A stretch of DNA of 64,000 bases from Sedimentisphaera salicampi (lineage in GTDB: Bacteria; Planctomycetota; Phycisphaerae; Sedimentisphaerales; Sedimentisphaeraceae). The position numbers were made by a program, and so were the translations under genes. This document shows, piece by piece, positions 47,187-55,197 of this stretch. A model generated the notes under the pieces. That model was not told the DNA's origin and searched no databases. It saw nothing but the letters and a program-made list of their open reading frames with translations. Location: assembly GCF_002117005.1 (NCBI RefSeq), contig NZ_CP021023.1, positions 930,001-994,000 on the forward strand. The letters run 5' to 3'. Position 1 is the stretch's first letter; each line of letters opens with the position of its first letter.

Positions 47187-49622
47187 TTAATCCACTTTAA
47201 TTTTTATAAACTGAACGCTAATCGCAGGAGCTTTGTAATCAAACTCTCTGCCTGCCTTTATTCTCTTCGTTTCCGGTTTTATTCTGTCAGGGTTTTCGAA
47301 GGTGTTCTCTGCACCCGGTTCACCTTCGAGCAGCTTCACATCTGCCATTCTCGCAGCTCTGCTTATATTATTGAGCTTGATTCGTACATCTGCCGGCTTA
47401 TCTGAGGAGTTTACCAGCTTCACAGCCACCTCGCCTTTTTCTTCATCTAATGTTGCTGAGGCATAGATGCTTTTCTTTTCGAGGCTGTAATCGTGAATAA
47501 GCTTGTTGTCCAAATAGCAGCGGATTCGCCCCGAGCTGAGCTCAACTTTCATCTCGTACCACCGGTTCGGCTTGATGCTTCCGTTGCGCTGGGTAAGTAC
47601 GGATTTGCGGCCGTTGACGGTCTTTTCGATAGCGTGCTGAGAATTCCCCCAGCCGCCGATATTCCACCAGTAGTATGTATCGCTGTTTTCAGCTCCGAAA
47701 ACTATAAGGAAGCCTTCATCGCCTGCTGTTTTGCGTGCACGGACGGAGTAAGTTATTTTTTCGCCGCTGAATTCTTTTGGAGAAAAGCTGATTGCCGGCC
47801 TCGCTCCGCCGTCTTTCTGAGAAAGACTGCCGCCGCTGAAATCGAAATCGCCTGAGCTTTGCTCAAATTCTGAGAGATCAAGCTTTCTGCCGTTTAGCCT
47901 TGCCTCTGCTGCCTCAATTTGCGTATTCCATGAGCCGAGGCCAACGCTGCCTGATATCGTTTGAGGCTTTCCCTCTCTAACCACTTCAACATCATTACCG
48001 AGATAATAATCGCCGGCATTTTTGCTGAAGAGCTGCTGAACGTAGTAATTCGGCGTTTTTACCACTTGCCTTTTATCGAACCAGATCAGGTCTGCGGCTC
48101 TCCACTGCGTATGGTTTTTGTGGGCGAAAAGCGGGGCGTAGCAGGTCATATCAACGATATCGGCATTCCGCTCAACGCCTGTAAGGAAGGCGGCCTCTGC
48201 GAGGGCATTGTAATGCGTGTTGCCCTGCGAGGCATACTCGCCAACAAATATCAGCGGCTTGCTGCGGTCGAAATCATCGAATCGTGTGTCATTATTGAAA
48301 TACCACTCCGGCGACATATAGTAATGCTCATCAGAGCTGTAAACATTGAGCTTATCCATAAGCGGATAGAGCGGTATGCCCGTACCGAGGCCGGAAGTAC
48401 CGATTATCTTTATATCGGGGTATTTTTCACGAATTGCCTTTACGAAATGCGGAAAACGCTCGTGGAGCTCAGGGCGGTCGTGTTCTTCATTGCCGAGACA
48501 GATGTACTCCATATCGAAAGGCTCAGGATGCCCCATCTCAGCACGCACGCTGCCCCATTCGGTGTCGGTATCACCGTTAGCGAATTCGATTAAGTTGACA
48601 GCTTCATCAATCCATTCATCCAGCTCGTCCATAGGTGCGCATTCGTAAGGCGGCCTGAATCCGCACGAGACCCCCACCGGCACTACCGGCAGCGGCTCTG
48701 CTCCGATATCTTCACAGAACTGGAAGTATTCGAAGAACCCGAGCCCGTAGGTTTGGTGGTAGCCCCAGAGATTCCAGTTGCCTCTGCGCTGCGCAACATC
48801 ACCTACAGTATCCGGCCAGCGATAGGCATTCTCAAGGCTGTGGCCGTGGGAGATGCATCCGCCCGGAAAACGGAGGAATTCCGGCTCAAGGTCAGCAAGG
48901 GCCTGGGCGAGGTCTTTTCTGAGCCCGTTTTTCCTGCCCTTGAATGTATCCTGCGGGAAGAGAGATATCATATCCAGATGAAGCTTTCCCGTGTTTTCTG
49001 AGGTTACCACGAGCCTTGCATTATCTGTCGTTATGCGGGATTGAATCGTGGTTTCAAATTTCTTCCAGTTTGCGTCTATCCCTTTTACAGAGGCCTTGCC
49101 GCAGACTTTACTGTCCTGCGTTTCAAGTGTGATGCTCAGTTTCGAAATTCCCCCTTCTCTGCGGGCATAAACTGAGAAATCGTACTTGGCTCCTCTGTCC
49201 AGAGGTATGCCGTCGTAGCCTGTATTCATAACGCCGGCCTCGCCCGCCTTATCTATATGCACTGTTAGGTAATTATGGTTGTTTCTGTTTAGGGGTATCT
49301 CTCGCTCAGCAGTGAGTGTGCATTCTCCGCCGTTTCTCTCCACCTTCTGCCATGCGTAAAGCGCGTGATACTTTTCCCTAAGCGGATTTCTGCCGGGTAC
49401 AGTATGATACTCGAAAGACCTGTTCTGCACGAGTTCGGCGTAAAGTCCTCCATCTGCTGCAAAGTTTATATCTTCAAAGAAGATTCCGTAAAGATGGTCG
49501 CTGATTTCGGCCTTCTTTTCATCACAATTTACAGTAACATTAACTGAATCGGCATAAGAAATTCCTGCCGCAATAAATGCTAAAAGCATAAAAGAAATTG
49601 TCTGTTTAATAAATCTTCTCAT
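47187..49622 (-). CDS. Secreted GH51-type alpha-L-arabinofuranosidase
   Basis: Releases terminal arabinofuranose from arabinan or arabinoxylan outside the cytoplasm. The signal peptide is 'RRFIKQTISFMLLAFIAAGISYA'. A beta-rich carbohydrate-binding-like part precedes a TIM barrel, where 'ICLGNEEHD' gives the acid/base Glu (about E379) and 'IFVGEYASQG' the nucleophile Glu (about E462). The C-terminal half holds a LamG-like insert ('DTYYWWNIGGWGNSQHAIEK') before the final beta domain. ATG 49622 follows AAAGGG; an in-frame GTG lies two codons upstream. It lies between a sulfatase and araB, so release and use of arabinose are linked. Confidence 0.92.
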   Translation of the reverse strand: MRRFIKQTISFMLLAFIAAGISYADSVNVTVNCDEKKAEISDHLYGIFFEDINFAADGGLYAELVQNRSFEYHTVPGRNPLREKYHALYAWQKVERNGGECTLTAEREIPLNRNNHNYLTVHIDKAGEAGVMNTGYDGIPLDRGAKYDFSVYARREGGISKLSITLETQDSKVCGKASVKGIDANWKKFETTIQSRITTDNARLVVTSENTGKLHLDMISLFPQDTFKGRKNGLRKDLAQALADLEPEFLRFPGGCISHGHSLENAYRWPDTVGDVAQRRGNWNLWGYHQTYGLGFFEYFQFCEDIGAEPLPVVPVGVSCGFRPPYECAPMDELDEWIDEAVNLIEFANGDTDTEWGSVRAEMGHPEPFDMEYICLGNEEHDRPELHERFPHFVKAIREKYPDIKIIGTSGLGTGIPLYPLMDKLNVYSSDEHYYMSPEWYFNNDTRFDDFDRSKPLIFVGEYASQGNTHYNALAEAAFLTGVERNADIVDMTCYAPLFAHKNHTQWRAADLIWFDKRQVVKTPNYYVQQLFSKNAGDYYLGNDVEVVREGKPQTISGSVGLGSWNTQIEAAEARLNGRKLDLSEFEQSSGDFDFSGGSLSQKDGGARPAISFSPKEFSGEKITYSVRARKTAGDEGFLIVFGAENSDTYYWWNIGGWGNSQHAIEKTVNGRKSVLTQRNGSIKPNRWYEMKVELSSGRIRCYLDNKLIHDYSLEKKSIYASATLDEEKGEVAVKLVNSSDKPADVRIKLNNISRAARMADVKLLEGEPGAENTFENPDRIKPETKRIKAGREFDYKAPAISVQFIKIKVD

Positions 49623-49641
49623 TTTCACCCTTTCATAAAAA

Positions 49642-51105
49642 CTATTTCAAAAATTCCGGCAGCCATTTTTTAAGTCTGTCTTTCACTACCTTGTATTTAG
49701 GCTTATTTGCAAGATTAGTAAATTCATTTTCATCATTATTGTGGTCGTAAAGTTCTTCGAAACCACTGTTGTAATAGATGTATCTCCATCTATGCGAGCG
49801 GACACTCGCTCCGACAAGCGTTTTACCATCTATTTTTTTGCGAAAACGGTATGTTGTAACTGCGGGAGCATCTCTTATATCAGATGGTTTTTTGAGAAGA
49901 GAAGTTAGATTTTTTCCGTCGCATTGCTTGGGAACAGGAAGGCCGGTAAGCTCGCAAAGGGTCGGATAAACATCGATAAGGCTTACAGGGCTGCTGCATT
50001 TTGAACCTGCGTCGGTAACACCCGGCACAACCCACATAAACGGAACTCTGGTTGATTCTTCCCAAAGCGTAAATTTTTCCCAGTTCTGCTTCTCGCCTAT
50101 ATGCATACCGTGATCTGCCCATAGAACGATTATGGTGTTATCTTTATATCTGCTTTGTTCAAGCCCGTCGAGGAGTTTGCCAAGCATAGCATCGGAGTAT
50201 GAAATGCTTGCAAGATAGCCCTGAATAAACTCTTCCCATTTATCATTTTCAAGCACCCACTTATGCCAGTGCTCCCTGCCGTGAGACATAGCATCTTTCA
50301 AATCATCTTTCTTATGAGGCGGAAGCTGAATATCCTCAAGAGGGTACATATCGAAATATTTTTTAGGTACCTCCCAAGGTATATGCGGACGGAAGATGCC
50401 GCAACCAAGGAAGAAAGGATTATTGTGCTTTTTATTGAGCTTTGAAACCGCCCAACTTACCACTTTGTAATCGCTTGTTTTCTCATCTGCAATATTGAGC
50501 GGATGGGCTCCGAAGAGCTGGCTTGCGCCGCCAAGCGGCCTTCCTTTGGTTAAACCTGCTTCACTATCTGGCACTAATTCCGGTCTTTGCCATTGCGGTA
50601 TCGGTTTTTCAGCGGTAGGCCAATATTCATCCCAGTCTCCGGCGGGGCACTCACTTCCTGGCCACCACTGAAGGGCATGAAAAAGTTTTCCTGTACCAAG
50701 GGCTGTATAACCATTATTTCTGAAATGCTGGGATAGAGTAATAGTATCTTTGAGTACTTTATTTTCGCGCCAAGTAGGTTTGCCGGAACTCTTGAAAACA
50801 TTTTGAATCAAACCGCTGCGTCCGGGAGACACTCCTGTCATAACAGAAACCCTTGACGGATGGCAGGCGGGGCTTGCACAGTGAGCGTTTGTGAAGTTAA
50901 CGCCCATTTCGGAAAGACGGTCAAGACTGGGAGTTTTTGCCTTAGGCAGATGGTTGGCAAGAGGACCGATCCAGTCGTTCATATCATCAATAGCTATGAA
51001 CAGTACATTGAATTTACGATTACGAAAACCTGAAATTCCATAGCCACTGCTTGCGGCCGCAATTAAAGAACCTGCGGATGACTTCAGGAAATCACGTCTT
51101 TTCAT
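49642..51105 (-). CDS. Secreted sulfatase, iduronate-2-sulfatase-like
   Basis: A type I sulfatase of 487 residues. The Tat-like signal is 'KRRDFLKSSAGSLIAAASS'. 'FNVLFIAIDDMNDWIGPLANH' is the metal strand typical of the iduronate-2-sulfatase-like branch. The formylglycine motif is C81-H-P-S-R. 'LWADHGMHIGEKQNWEKFTLWEESTRVPF' is also characteristic of that branch. GGAG is six bases before ATG 51105. It lies 19 bases upstream of the arabinofuranosidase, implying a sulfated arabinose-containing substrate. The fine specificity is inference. Confidence 0.93.
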   Translation of the reverse strand: MKRRDFLKSSAGSLIAAASSGYGISGFRNRKFNVLFIAIDDMNDWIGPLANHLPKAKTPSLDRLSEMGVNFTNAHCASPACHPSRVSVMTGVSPGRSGLIQNVFKSSGKPTWRENKVLKDTITLSQHFRNNGYTALGTGKLFHALQWWPGSECPAGDWDEYWPTAEKPIPQWQRPELVPDSEAGLTKGRPLGGASQLFGAHPLNIADEKTSDYKVVSWAVSKLNKKHNNPFFLGCGIFRPHIPWEVPKKYFDMYPLEDIQLPPHKKDDLKDAMSHGREHWHKWVLENDKWEEFIQGYLASISYSDAMLGKLLDGLEQSRYKDNTIIVLWADHGMHIGEKQNWEKFTLWEESTRVPFMWVVPGVTDAGSKCSSPVSLIDVYPTLCELTGLPVPKQCDGKNLTSLLKKPSDIRDAPAVTTYRFRKKIDGKTLVGASVRSHRWRYIYYNSGFEELYDHNNDENEFTNLANKPKYKVVKDRLKKWLPEFLK

Positions 51106-51235
51106 CATCTACTCCTGTCATAAAGAGATATTCCGTGTCTTATTTAAGAGAAATCCTTTTGGGAAAATGATAGATGATTATCGACCTGATTTCAAAGCCA
51201 TTTTAAGTATTTAAATTAACCAATTTGCGCACAAA

Positions 51236-52162
51236 TCAGCCGCCGGCAGTGCCGAGAAGGCCTGATTCTGAGAGGATTGTTTTTGCCTGATTGAAGAAAT
51301 CCTCGCTTGCAGGTTCAAATTTAACGATGGAGGATTTTCCTATAAGAGTCTTCTGTTTTTCCAGCCCGCCTTCATTATATTGAAGCAGGTCAATCTGCTT
51401 TACGCGTGATTTATTGCAAATCTCCACTGCCTGCTTAATGAAAGAAATGTCATCGTTAAACCCTTTAATAAGCGGGATTCGCACGATTATCTCAGCCCCG
51501 CTTCCGCCAAGCATTTTTATATTATCCAGAATCTGCTCCGCAGCTGCGCCGGTGAATTCCTTGTGTTTGGCTGAATCGGTTTGTTTTACGTCAACGATGA
51601 ACAAATCGGTAAGCTCAAATGCCCTGCTGAGCAGCTCCGGCTCGGTACAGAGCGTGGTGTCAACGGCTGTATGCAGGCCGGCCTGTTTGCAAAGCTCAAG
51701 AGTGCTGAGCAGGAATTCGGGCTGCATAAACGGCTCGCCTCCGGAGAAGGTTACCCCGCCTCCGGACTGCTCATAGAAAACCCTGTCTTTCTCGAGAACT
51801 TCCATAACCTGCTGCGGTGTGTATTCTCTGCCGAGCAGGATCCTCGCATCTGCCGCACAAACCTCGCAGCACCTGCCCTTCCCGGTGCATTTTTCAGGAT
51901 CAGTTTCGGGCTGGCCGTTCTTCCAGCTTATCGCTCCCTCCGGGCATACTTCCACGCACCTGCCGCAGCTTATGCAGAGGTTCGGGGCGAATCTGAGCTC
52001 AGGGCGAATGCTCCAGCTCTCCGGATTATGACACCACCTGCACCTCAGCGGACAGCCTTTCATAAAAACTGTTGTCCTTATCCCCGGCCCGTCGTGAACG
52101 GCAAAGCGTTTGAAATCAAAAATGAAGCCGGTATTTTCATTCTGCCTGTTCAGCCTGCTCAT
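51236..52162 (-). CDS. Glycyl-radical-enzyme activating protein (radical SAM), orphan
   Basis: Uses S-adenosylmethionine and a [4Fe-4S] cluster to make the glycyl radical in a partner enzyme under anoxic conditions. The radical SAM motif is 'GCPLRCRWCHNPES' (C-x3-C-x2-C). Two ferredoxin-like clusters follow ('CISCGRCVEVCPEGA' and 'CTGKGRCCEVC'), as in the longer PflA-type activases. 'GGGVTFSGGEPFMQPEFL' is the second SAM motif. ATG 52162 follows AAAGG. It has 308 residues. No glycyl-radical enzyme is encoded within 12 kb on either side, so its partner must be elsewhere. Confidence 0.92.
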   Translation of the reverse strand: MSRLNRQNENTGFIFDFKRFAVHDGPGIRTTVFMKGCPLRCRWCHNPESWSIRPELRFAPNLCISCGRCVEVCPEGAISWKNGQPETDPEKCTGKGRCCEVCAADARILLGREYTPQQVMEVLEKDRVFYEQSGGGVTFSGGEPFMQPEFLLSTLELCKQAGLHTAVDTTLCTEPELLSRAFELTDLFIVDVKQTDSAKHKEFTGAAAEQILDNIKMLGGSGAEIIVRIPLIKGFNDDISFIKQAVEICNKSRVKQIDLLQYNEGGLEKQKTLIGKSSIVKFEPASEDFFNQAKTILSESGLLGTAGG

Positions 52163-52338
52163 CGAAAAACCTTTGTGTTTTTTCAGCAAAAATATATCTT
52201 ATTGAATTCTGAGTTCGTAATTAGCCGGTTAAAGCGGTAATTTTAACAGATTTTTTGTAAAAATATAGAGCTTGCTCTAAGGTTTGGCCGATTTATGGCC
52301 TGAAAACTATTACCTTAAAATTGATTGGAATTGCAATT

Positions 52339-52998
52339 ATGGCGGAAAATCAGGAAAACAGCGTAGCTGATGGGCTCTCGAAGAAAAATATTAAATCTTG
52401 GGAGATACACAAAAAACTCTACAACTGGTTTCTCAAATGGGTGGAAACAAAATACGGGATGACAGTGCTTGTTCTGCTTGCGTTTTTTGAACCTATATGC
52501 GTGCCTGTGCCTGCGGATGTTATGGTGTTGGGGATGAGCCTTGCAAAACCAAAGAAGGGGATAAAGTACGGGCTTATCTGCGCATTTTTCTCCGTGCTCG
52601 GCGGGACAACCGCACTGCTCACAGGTCTGCTGATTGGAGACGGGGTGATAGGCTTTTTCAGCTCGATAGAGTTTATGCATATCGGCGAGAAAACCCAGAA
52701 GGCTCTCGAGCTCTATGAAGAATATGATTTCTGGGCAATTTCAATCTCCGCTCTTACGCCCGTCCCCTATATGATCTTCAGCTGGCTTGCCGGTCTTGCA
52801 AAGGTGAGCGTGCTGAAGTTTGTTCTTATCAGCCTTGTTTTCCGGACGCTTCGCTTCGGAACTGAAGGCCTGCTGTTTTACCTTTTCGGCGAGAAGGCAA
52901 GAGATTTTATCGAAAAGCATTTCAATACTGTTACGATCCTCGTGATGATTCTGCTTGCCGGCCTTGCATTTCTATTCAAATACTCTGGAGGGGCATAA
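52339..52998 (+). CDS. YqaA-like small integral membrane protein (DedA/VTT-related)
   Basis: A 219-residue multi-pass inner-membrane protein. Hydrophobic segments are visible near 'TVLVLLAFFEPICVPVPADVMVLG', 'YGLICAFFSVLGGTTALLTGLLIG', 'FWAISISALTPVPYMIFSWLAGL', 'FVLISLVFRTLRFGTEGLLFYLFG' and the C-terminal 'TVTILVMILLAGLAFLF'. The 'PVPADVM' and 'TPVPY' turns resemble the VTT/SNARE-associated family, in which related proteins move lipids across the membrane. I prefer ATG 52339; a TTG at 52321 is also in frame. It is alone between the activase (divergent) and a promoter for the GHKL gene. Confidence 0.8.
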   Translation: MAENQENSVADGLSKKNIKSWEIHKKLYNWFLKWVETKYGMTVLVLLAFFEPICVPVPADVMVLGMSLAKPKKGIKYGLICAFFSVLGGTTALLTGLLIGDGVIGFFSSIEFMHIGEKTQKALELYEEYDFWAISISALTPVPYMIFSWLAGLAKVSVLKFVLISLVFRTLRFGTEGLLFYLFGEKARDFIEKHFNTVTILVMILLAGLAFLFKYSGGA

Positions 52999-53037
52999 AA
53001 ACTGCTTGAGAAACCATGCCCCCTTTGACTGCTATTC

Positions 53038-53065
53038 TTGACGAAGGCTGTCAAGCTGATATGAT
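53038..53065 (+). promoter_or_regulatory. Probable promoter of the GHKL/DUF4325 genes
   Basis: TTGACG (53038-53043), 16 bases, TATGAT (53060-53065). It is about 70 bases upstream of the ATG at 53139. Confidence 0.5.
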
Positions 53066-53138
53066 TAAAAAATGAAAGGCAAATTTCATTTAACAGGCCG
53101 CTTTCGCAAGATATTTGCCTTAAAAAAATGGAGTTACT

Positions 53139-53990
53139 ATGAATCTGAATGTTGGATCTATCCGAAACAATATAGACGGCTTTGAGGAGATAGCAAGGCT
53201 GTATAACTCAAGCAGACACTTGAAATATGATTTAATTGAACTCGATTTTGAGCAGTGTGAGTTTTTTGAAGCAAATATGGCCGCTGCATTGTATTCTATA
53301 ATATCAAGGCTTTATGAAGAGCTTAACAGCGTAAAACTCCAGAACATCCCTCAAAACATAAAACAAGTTTTATGCAGAAACCGCCTTTTAGCTGAGTTTG
53401 GGTTTCAGATTGAAAAAGACACATATCAAACAACGATTCCCTTTAAAAAATTCAAAAAGAATGCCAACGAACAATTTCTGGAATATTTGAAATACTATCT
53501 CAGAGGCCGAGGCATTCCGAAAATGTCGGGCGAATTGAGCAAGCGGTTCAAGCAAAGCCTTCTTGAGATATTTCAAAATTCGGGTTCACATTCCTGCCAC
53601 GGCATAAACATATTTTCCTGCGGCCAATACTTTCCGAACAAAGAAAGGTTTGATTTTTCAATATCAGATTCTGGAATTGGAATTCGTGAAAATGTAAGAA
53701 AGTTTTTCAAAAATGATAAAATCAGCTCAAAACAAGCCATAGAATGGGCTCTGAAAGAAGGGCATTCTACCAGAACCTTCAAACAGCCCAGCGGAATTGG
53801 CTTGAAACTAATCAAAGATTTTCTTAATCTTAATAAAGGCAAGCTACAGGTTATTTCAAGATTTGGTTATTATGAATTTTCTCAGAAAGACGAGCAGCTT
53901 AAAAAAATGAAGTATGATTTTCCAGGCACCTGCGTAAACATAGAAATCAATACCGCAGATGAATACAGTTACAAAATGGAAACTGAATGA
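53139..53990 (+). CDS. GHKL-type ATP-binding protein with STAS-like N-terminus
   Basis: A 283-residue soluble protein. Residues about 30-90 look STAS-like ('IELDFEQCEFFEANMAAALYSIISR'). From about 135 on there is a GHKL ATPase: N-box 'LLEIFQNSGSH' (E143, N147), G1 box 'DSGIGI' (177-182), G2 'GIGLKLI' (219 onward). There is no phosphoacceptor His, no receiver domain and no transmembrane part, so it is not a normal sensor kinase. Anti-sigma kinases such as RsbW share this ATPase. It is followed 20 bases later by a DUF4325 gene, suggesting a partner-switching pair. GGAG is five bases before the ATG. Confidence 0.82.
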   Translation: MNLNVGSIRNNIDGFEEIARLYNSSRHLKYDLIELDFEQCEFFEANMAAALYSIISRLYEELNSVKLQNIPQNIKQVLCRNRLLAEFGFQIEKDTYQTTIPFKKFKKNANEQFLEYLKYYLRGRGIPKMSGELSKRFKQSLLEIFQNSGSHSCHGINIFSCGQYFPNKERFDFSISDSGIGIRENVRKFFKNDKISSKQAIEWALKEGHSTRTFKQPSGIGLKLIKDFLNLNKGKLQVISRFGYYEFSQKDEQLKKMKYDFPGTCVNIEINTADEYSYKMETE

Positions 53991-54010
53991 TAACTTACAG
54001 GATTTGAATT

Positions 54011-54364
54011 ATGCCGAAAGAAATAAAAATAAACGCAGCAGAATTTGTAGGCAGTCTTTGCATATCTTCAGATGACGGACAAAAACTGTTCGATAAACTA
54101 AAGCCTCTTCTTAAAGAAAACAATAAAATCATCCTTAATTTTGAAGGGGTGGAGATACTGATCTCACTGTTTTTGAACGTTGCTATAGGCCAGCTATACG
54201 GGCAATTTAGCAAAGATGTAATTGAATCCTCTATTAAAGTTCAGGGGCTCAGCAATTCTGATTTACAGATTTTGGAGAGGGTTAAAGAAAATGCCCTAAG
54301 ATACTACAACAATCCCGAACCATACGATGAGGCTTGGCAGGAGCTTGAGGAAGATGATGAATGA
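54011..54364 (+). CDS. STAS-like DUF4325 protein
   Basis: A 117-residue protein of the DUF4325/STAS-like type. The middle, 'NKIILNFEGVEILISLFLNVAIGQLYG', has the STAS pattern of a strand followed by a helix with a conserved region where anti-sigma antagonists are phosphorylated (Ser at 'LISLF'). It is coupled to the GHKL gene upstream (20-base gap). Its stop overlaps the start of a PIN-like frame. By analogy with SpoIIAA/SpoIIAB it would bind the ATPase. No sigma factor is nearby, so the regulated partner is unknown. Confidence 0.75.
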   Translation: MPKEIKINAAEFVGSLCISSDDGQKLFDKLKPLLKENNKIILNFEGVEILISLFLNVAIGQLYGQFSKDVIESSIKVQGLSNSDLQILERVKENALRYYNNPEPYDEAWQELEEDDE

Positions 54365-54542
54365 ACCGAATAGAATACACAAACTGTCCTCGTATTCTTT
54401 CAGCAACGGCGAAGAAATTCTTATAGATGCAAATATCTGGCTCTATCTTTACCCCGCCCCCGCAGGCTTAAATAAACGAAAATATGCCGCTCAGTATTCT
54501 GGATCATACAAGATTATTTCTGTAAATTTAATTTTCGTTTGA
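54357..54542 (+). pseudogene. Truncated PIN-domain protein
   Basis: The frame from ATG 54357 (or 54354) overlaps the DUF4325 stop and reads 'GEEILIDANIWLYLYPAPAGLNKRKYAAQYSGSYKII'. The 'LIDANIWLYLYPAP' strand with its first acidic Asp is the start of a PIN ribonuclease domain, which normally needs about 130-180 residues and three or four acidic residues. The frame stops after 61 codons at 54542 with unrelated residues, so the domain is incomplete. Likely a damaged third gene of the GHKL/DUF4325 cluster. An intact version elsewhere would be a PIN RNase; here it is probably inactive. Confidence 0.6.
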
Positions 54543-54557
54543 ATTGTTTCTATTCTC

Positions 54558-55187
54558 CTAAACGAGGGAATTTTCGATGCAGTAGCGGATTAGTTCGGCG
54601 TTATTTGAAATTCCCATTTTATTCATAATTCTCGTTTTGTATGTGCTTACGGTTTTGGGGGATAAATGCAGCTCATCAGAGATTTCACCAAGCGATTTTC
54701 CCTTACCCAGCATAATCAGCACTTGATATTCACGGTCTGAGAGGCCTTCGTGTTTTTGTGAATTTTGAGGCTCAAGAATAGTATCCACCAACTTCCGGCT
54801 CACAGCAGGAGTTATAAATTTTCTACCTCTATAAACAGTTCTGACAGCTTCGAGCAGGTCTTCAGAAGCGCTTTTCTTTGTAAGATACCCGGCCGCTCCT
54901 GCCTTTAAAACGCGCACGGCATACTGATCCTCTGGATGCATACTCAGCATTAAAACAGGCAGATCAGGGCGGGTATTCTTGATCTGGTTCAATGCCTCTA
55001 TGCCTCCCATTCCTTCCATGGAGATATCAAGGATAACAGCATCAAATGCGTGCTTTGTAACCAAAGCCACGGCCTCTTCTCCCGAACCGGCCTCAGATTT
55101 CACACTTATATCCTCGCTGCTTTCTATTATAAGCTTTAGCCCTTCTCGAACTACAGCGTGATCATCGCAAACTAATATCTCAATCAT
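54558..55187 (-). CDS. NarL/LuxR-type response regulator
   Basis: A two-component DNA-binding regulator of 209 residues. The receiver domain (1-120) starts 'IEILVCDDHAVVREGLKLII', with the phosphoaccepting Asp in 'DAVILDISMEGMGG' near residue 54. The C-terminal LuxR HTH has 'SDREYQVLIMLGKGKSLGEISDELHLSPKTVSTYKTRIMNKM'-type sequence (145-205). It is separated by 10 bases from the histidine kinase stop, so they form an operon, with GGAGAGA upstream of the ATG. Targets are unknown. Confidence 0.93.
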   Translation of the reverse strand: MIEILVCDDHAVVREGLKLIIESSEDISVKSEAGSGEEAVALVTKHAFDAVILDISMEGMGGIEALNQIKNTRPDLPVLMLSMHPEDQYAVRVLKAGAAGYLTKKSASEDLLEAVRTVYRGRKFITPAVSRKLVDTILEPQNSQKHEGLSDREYQVLIMLGKGKSLGEISDELHLSPKTVSTYKTRIMNKMGISNNAELIRYCIENSLV

Positions 55188-55197
55188 TCTCTCTCCG

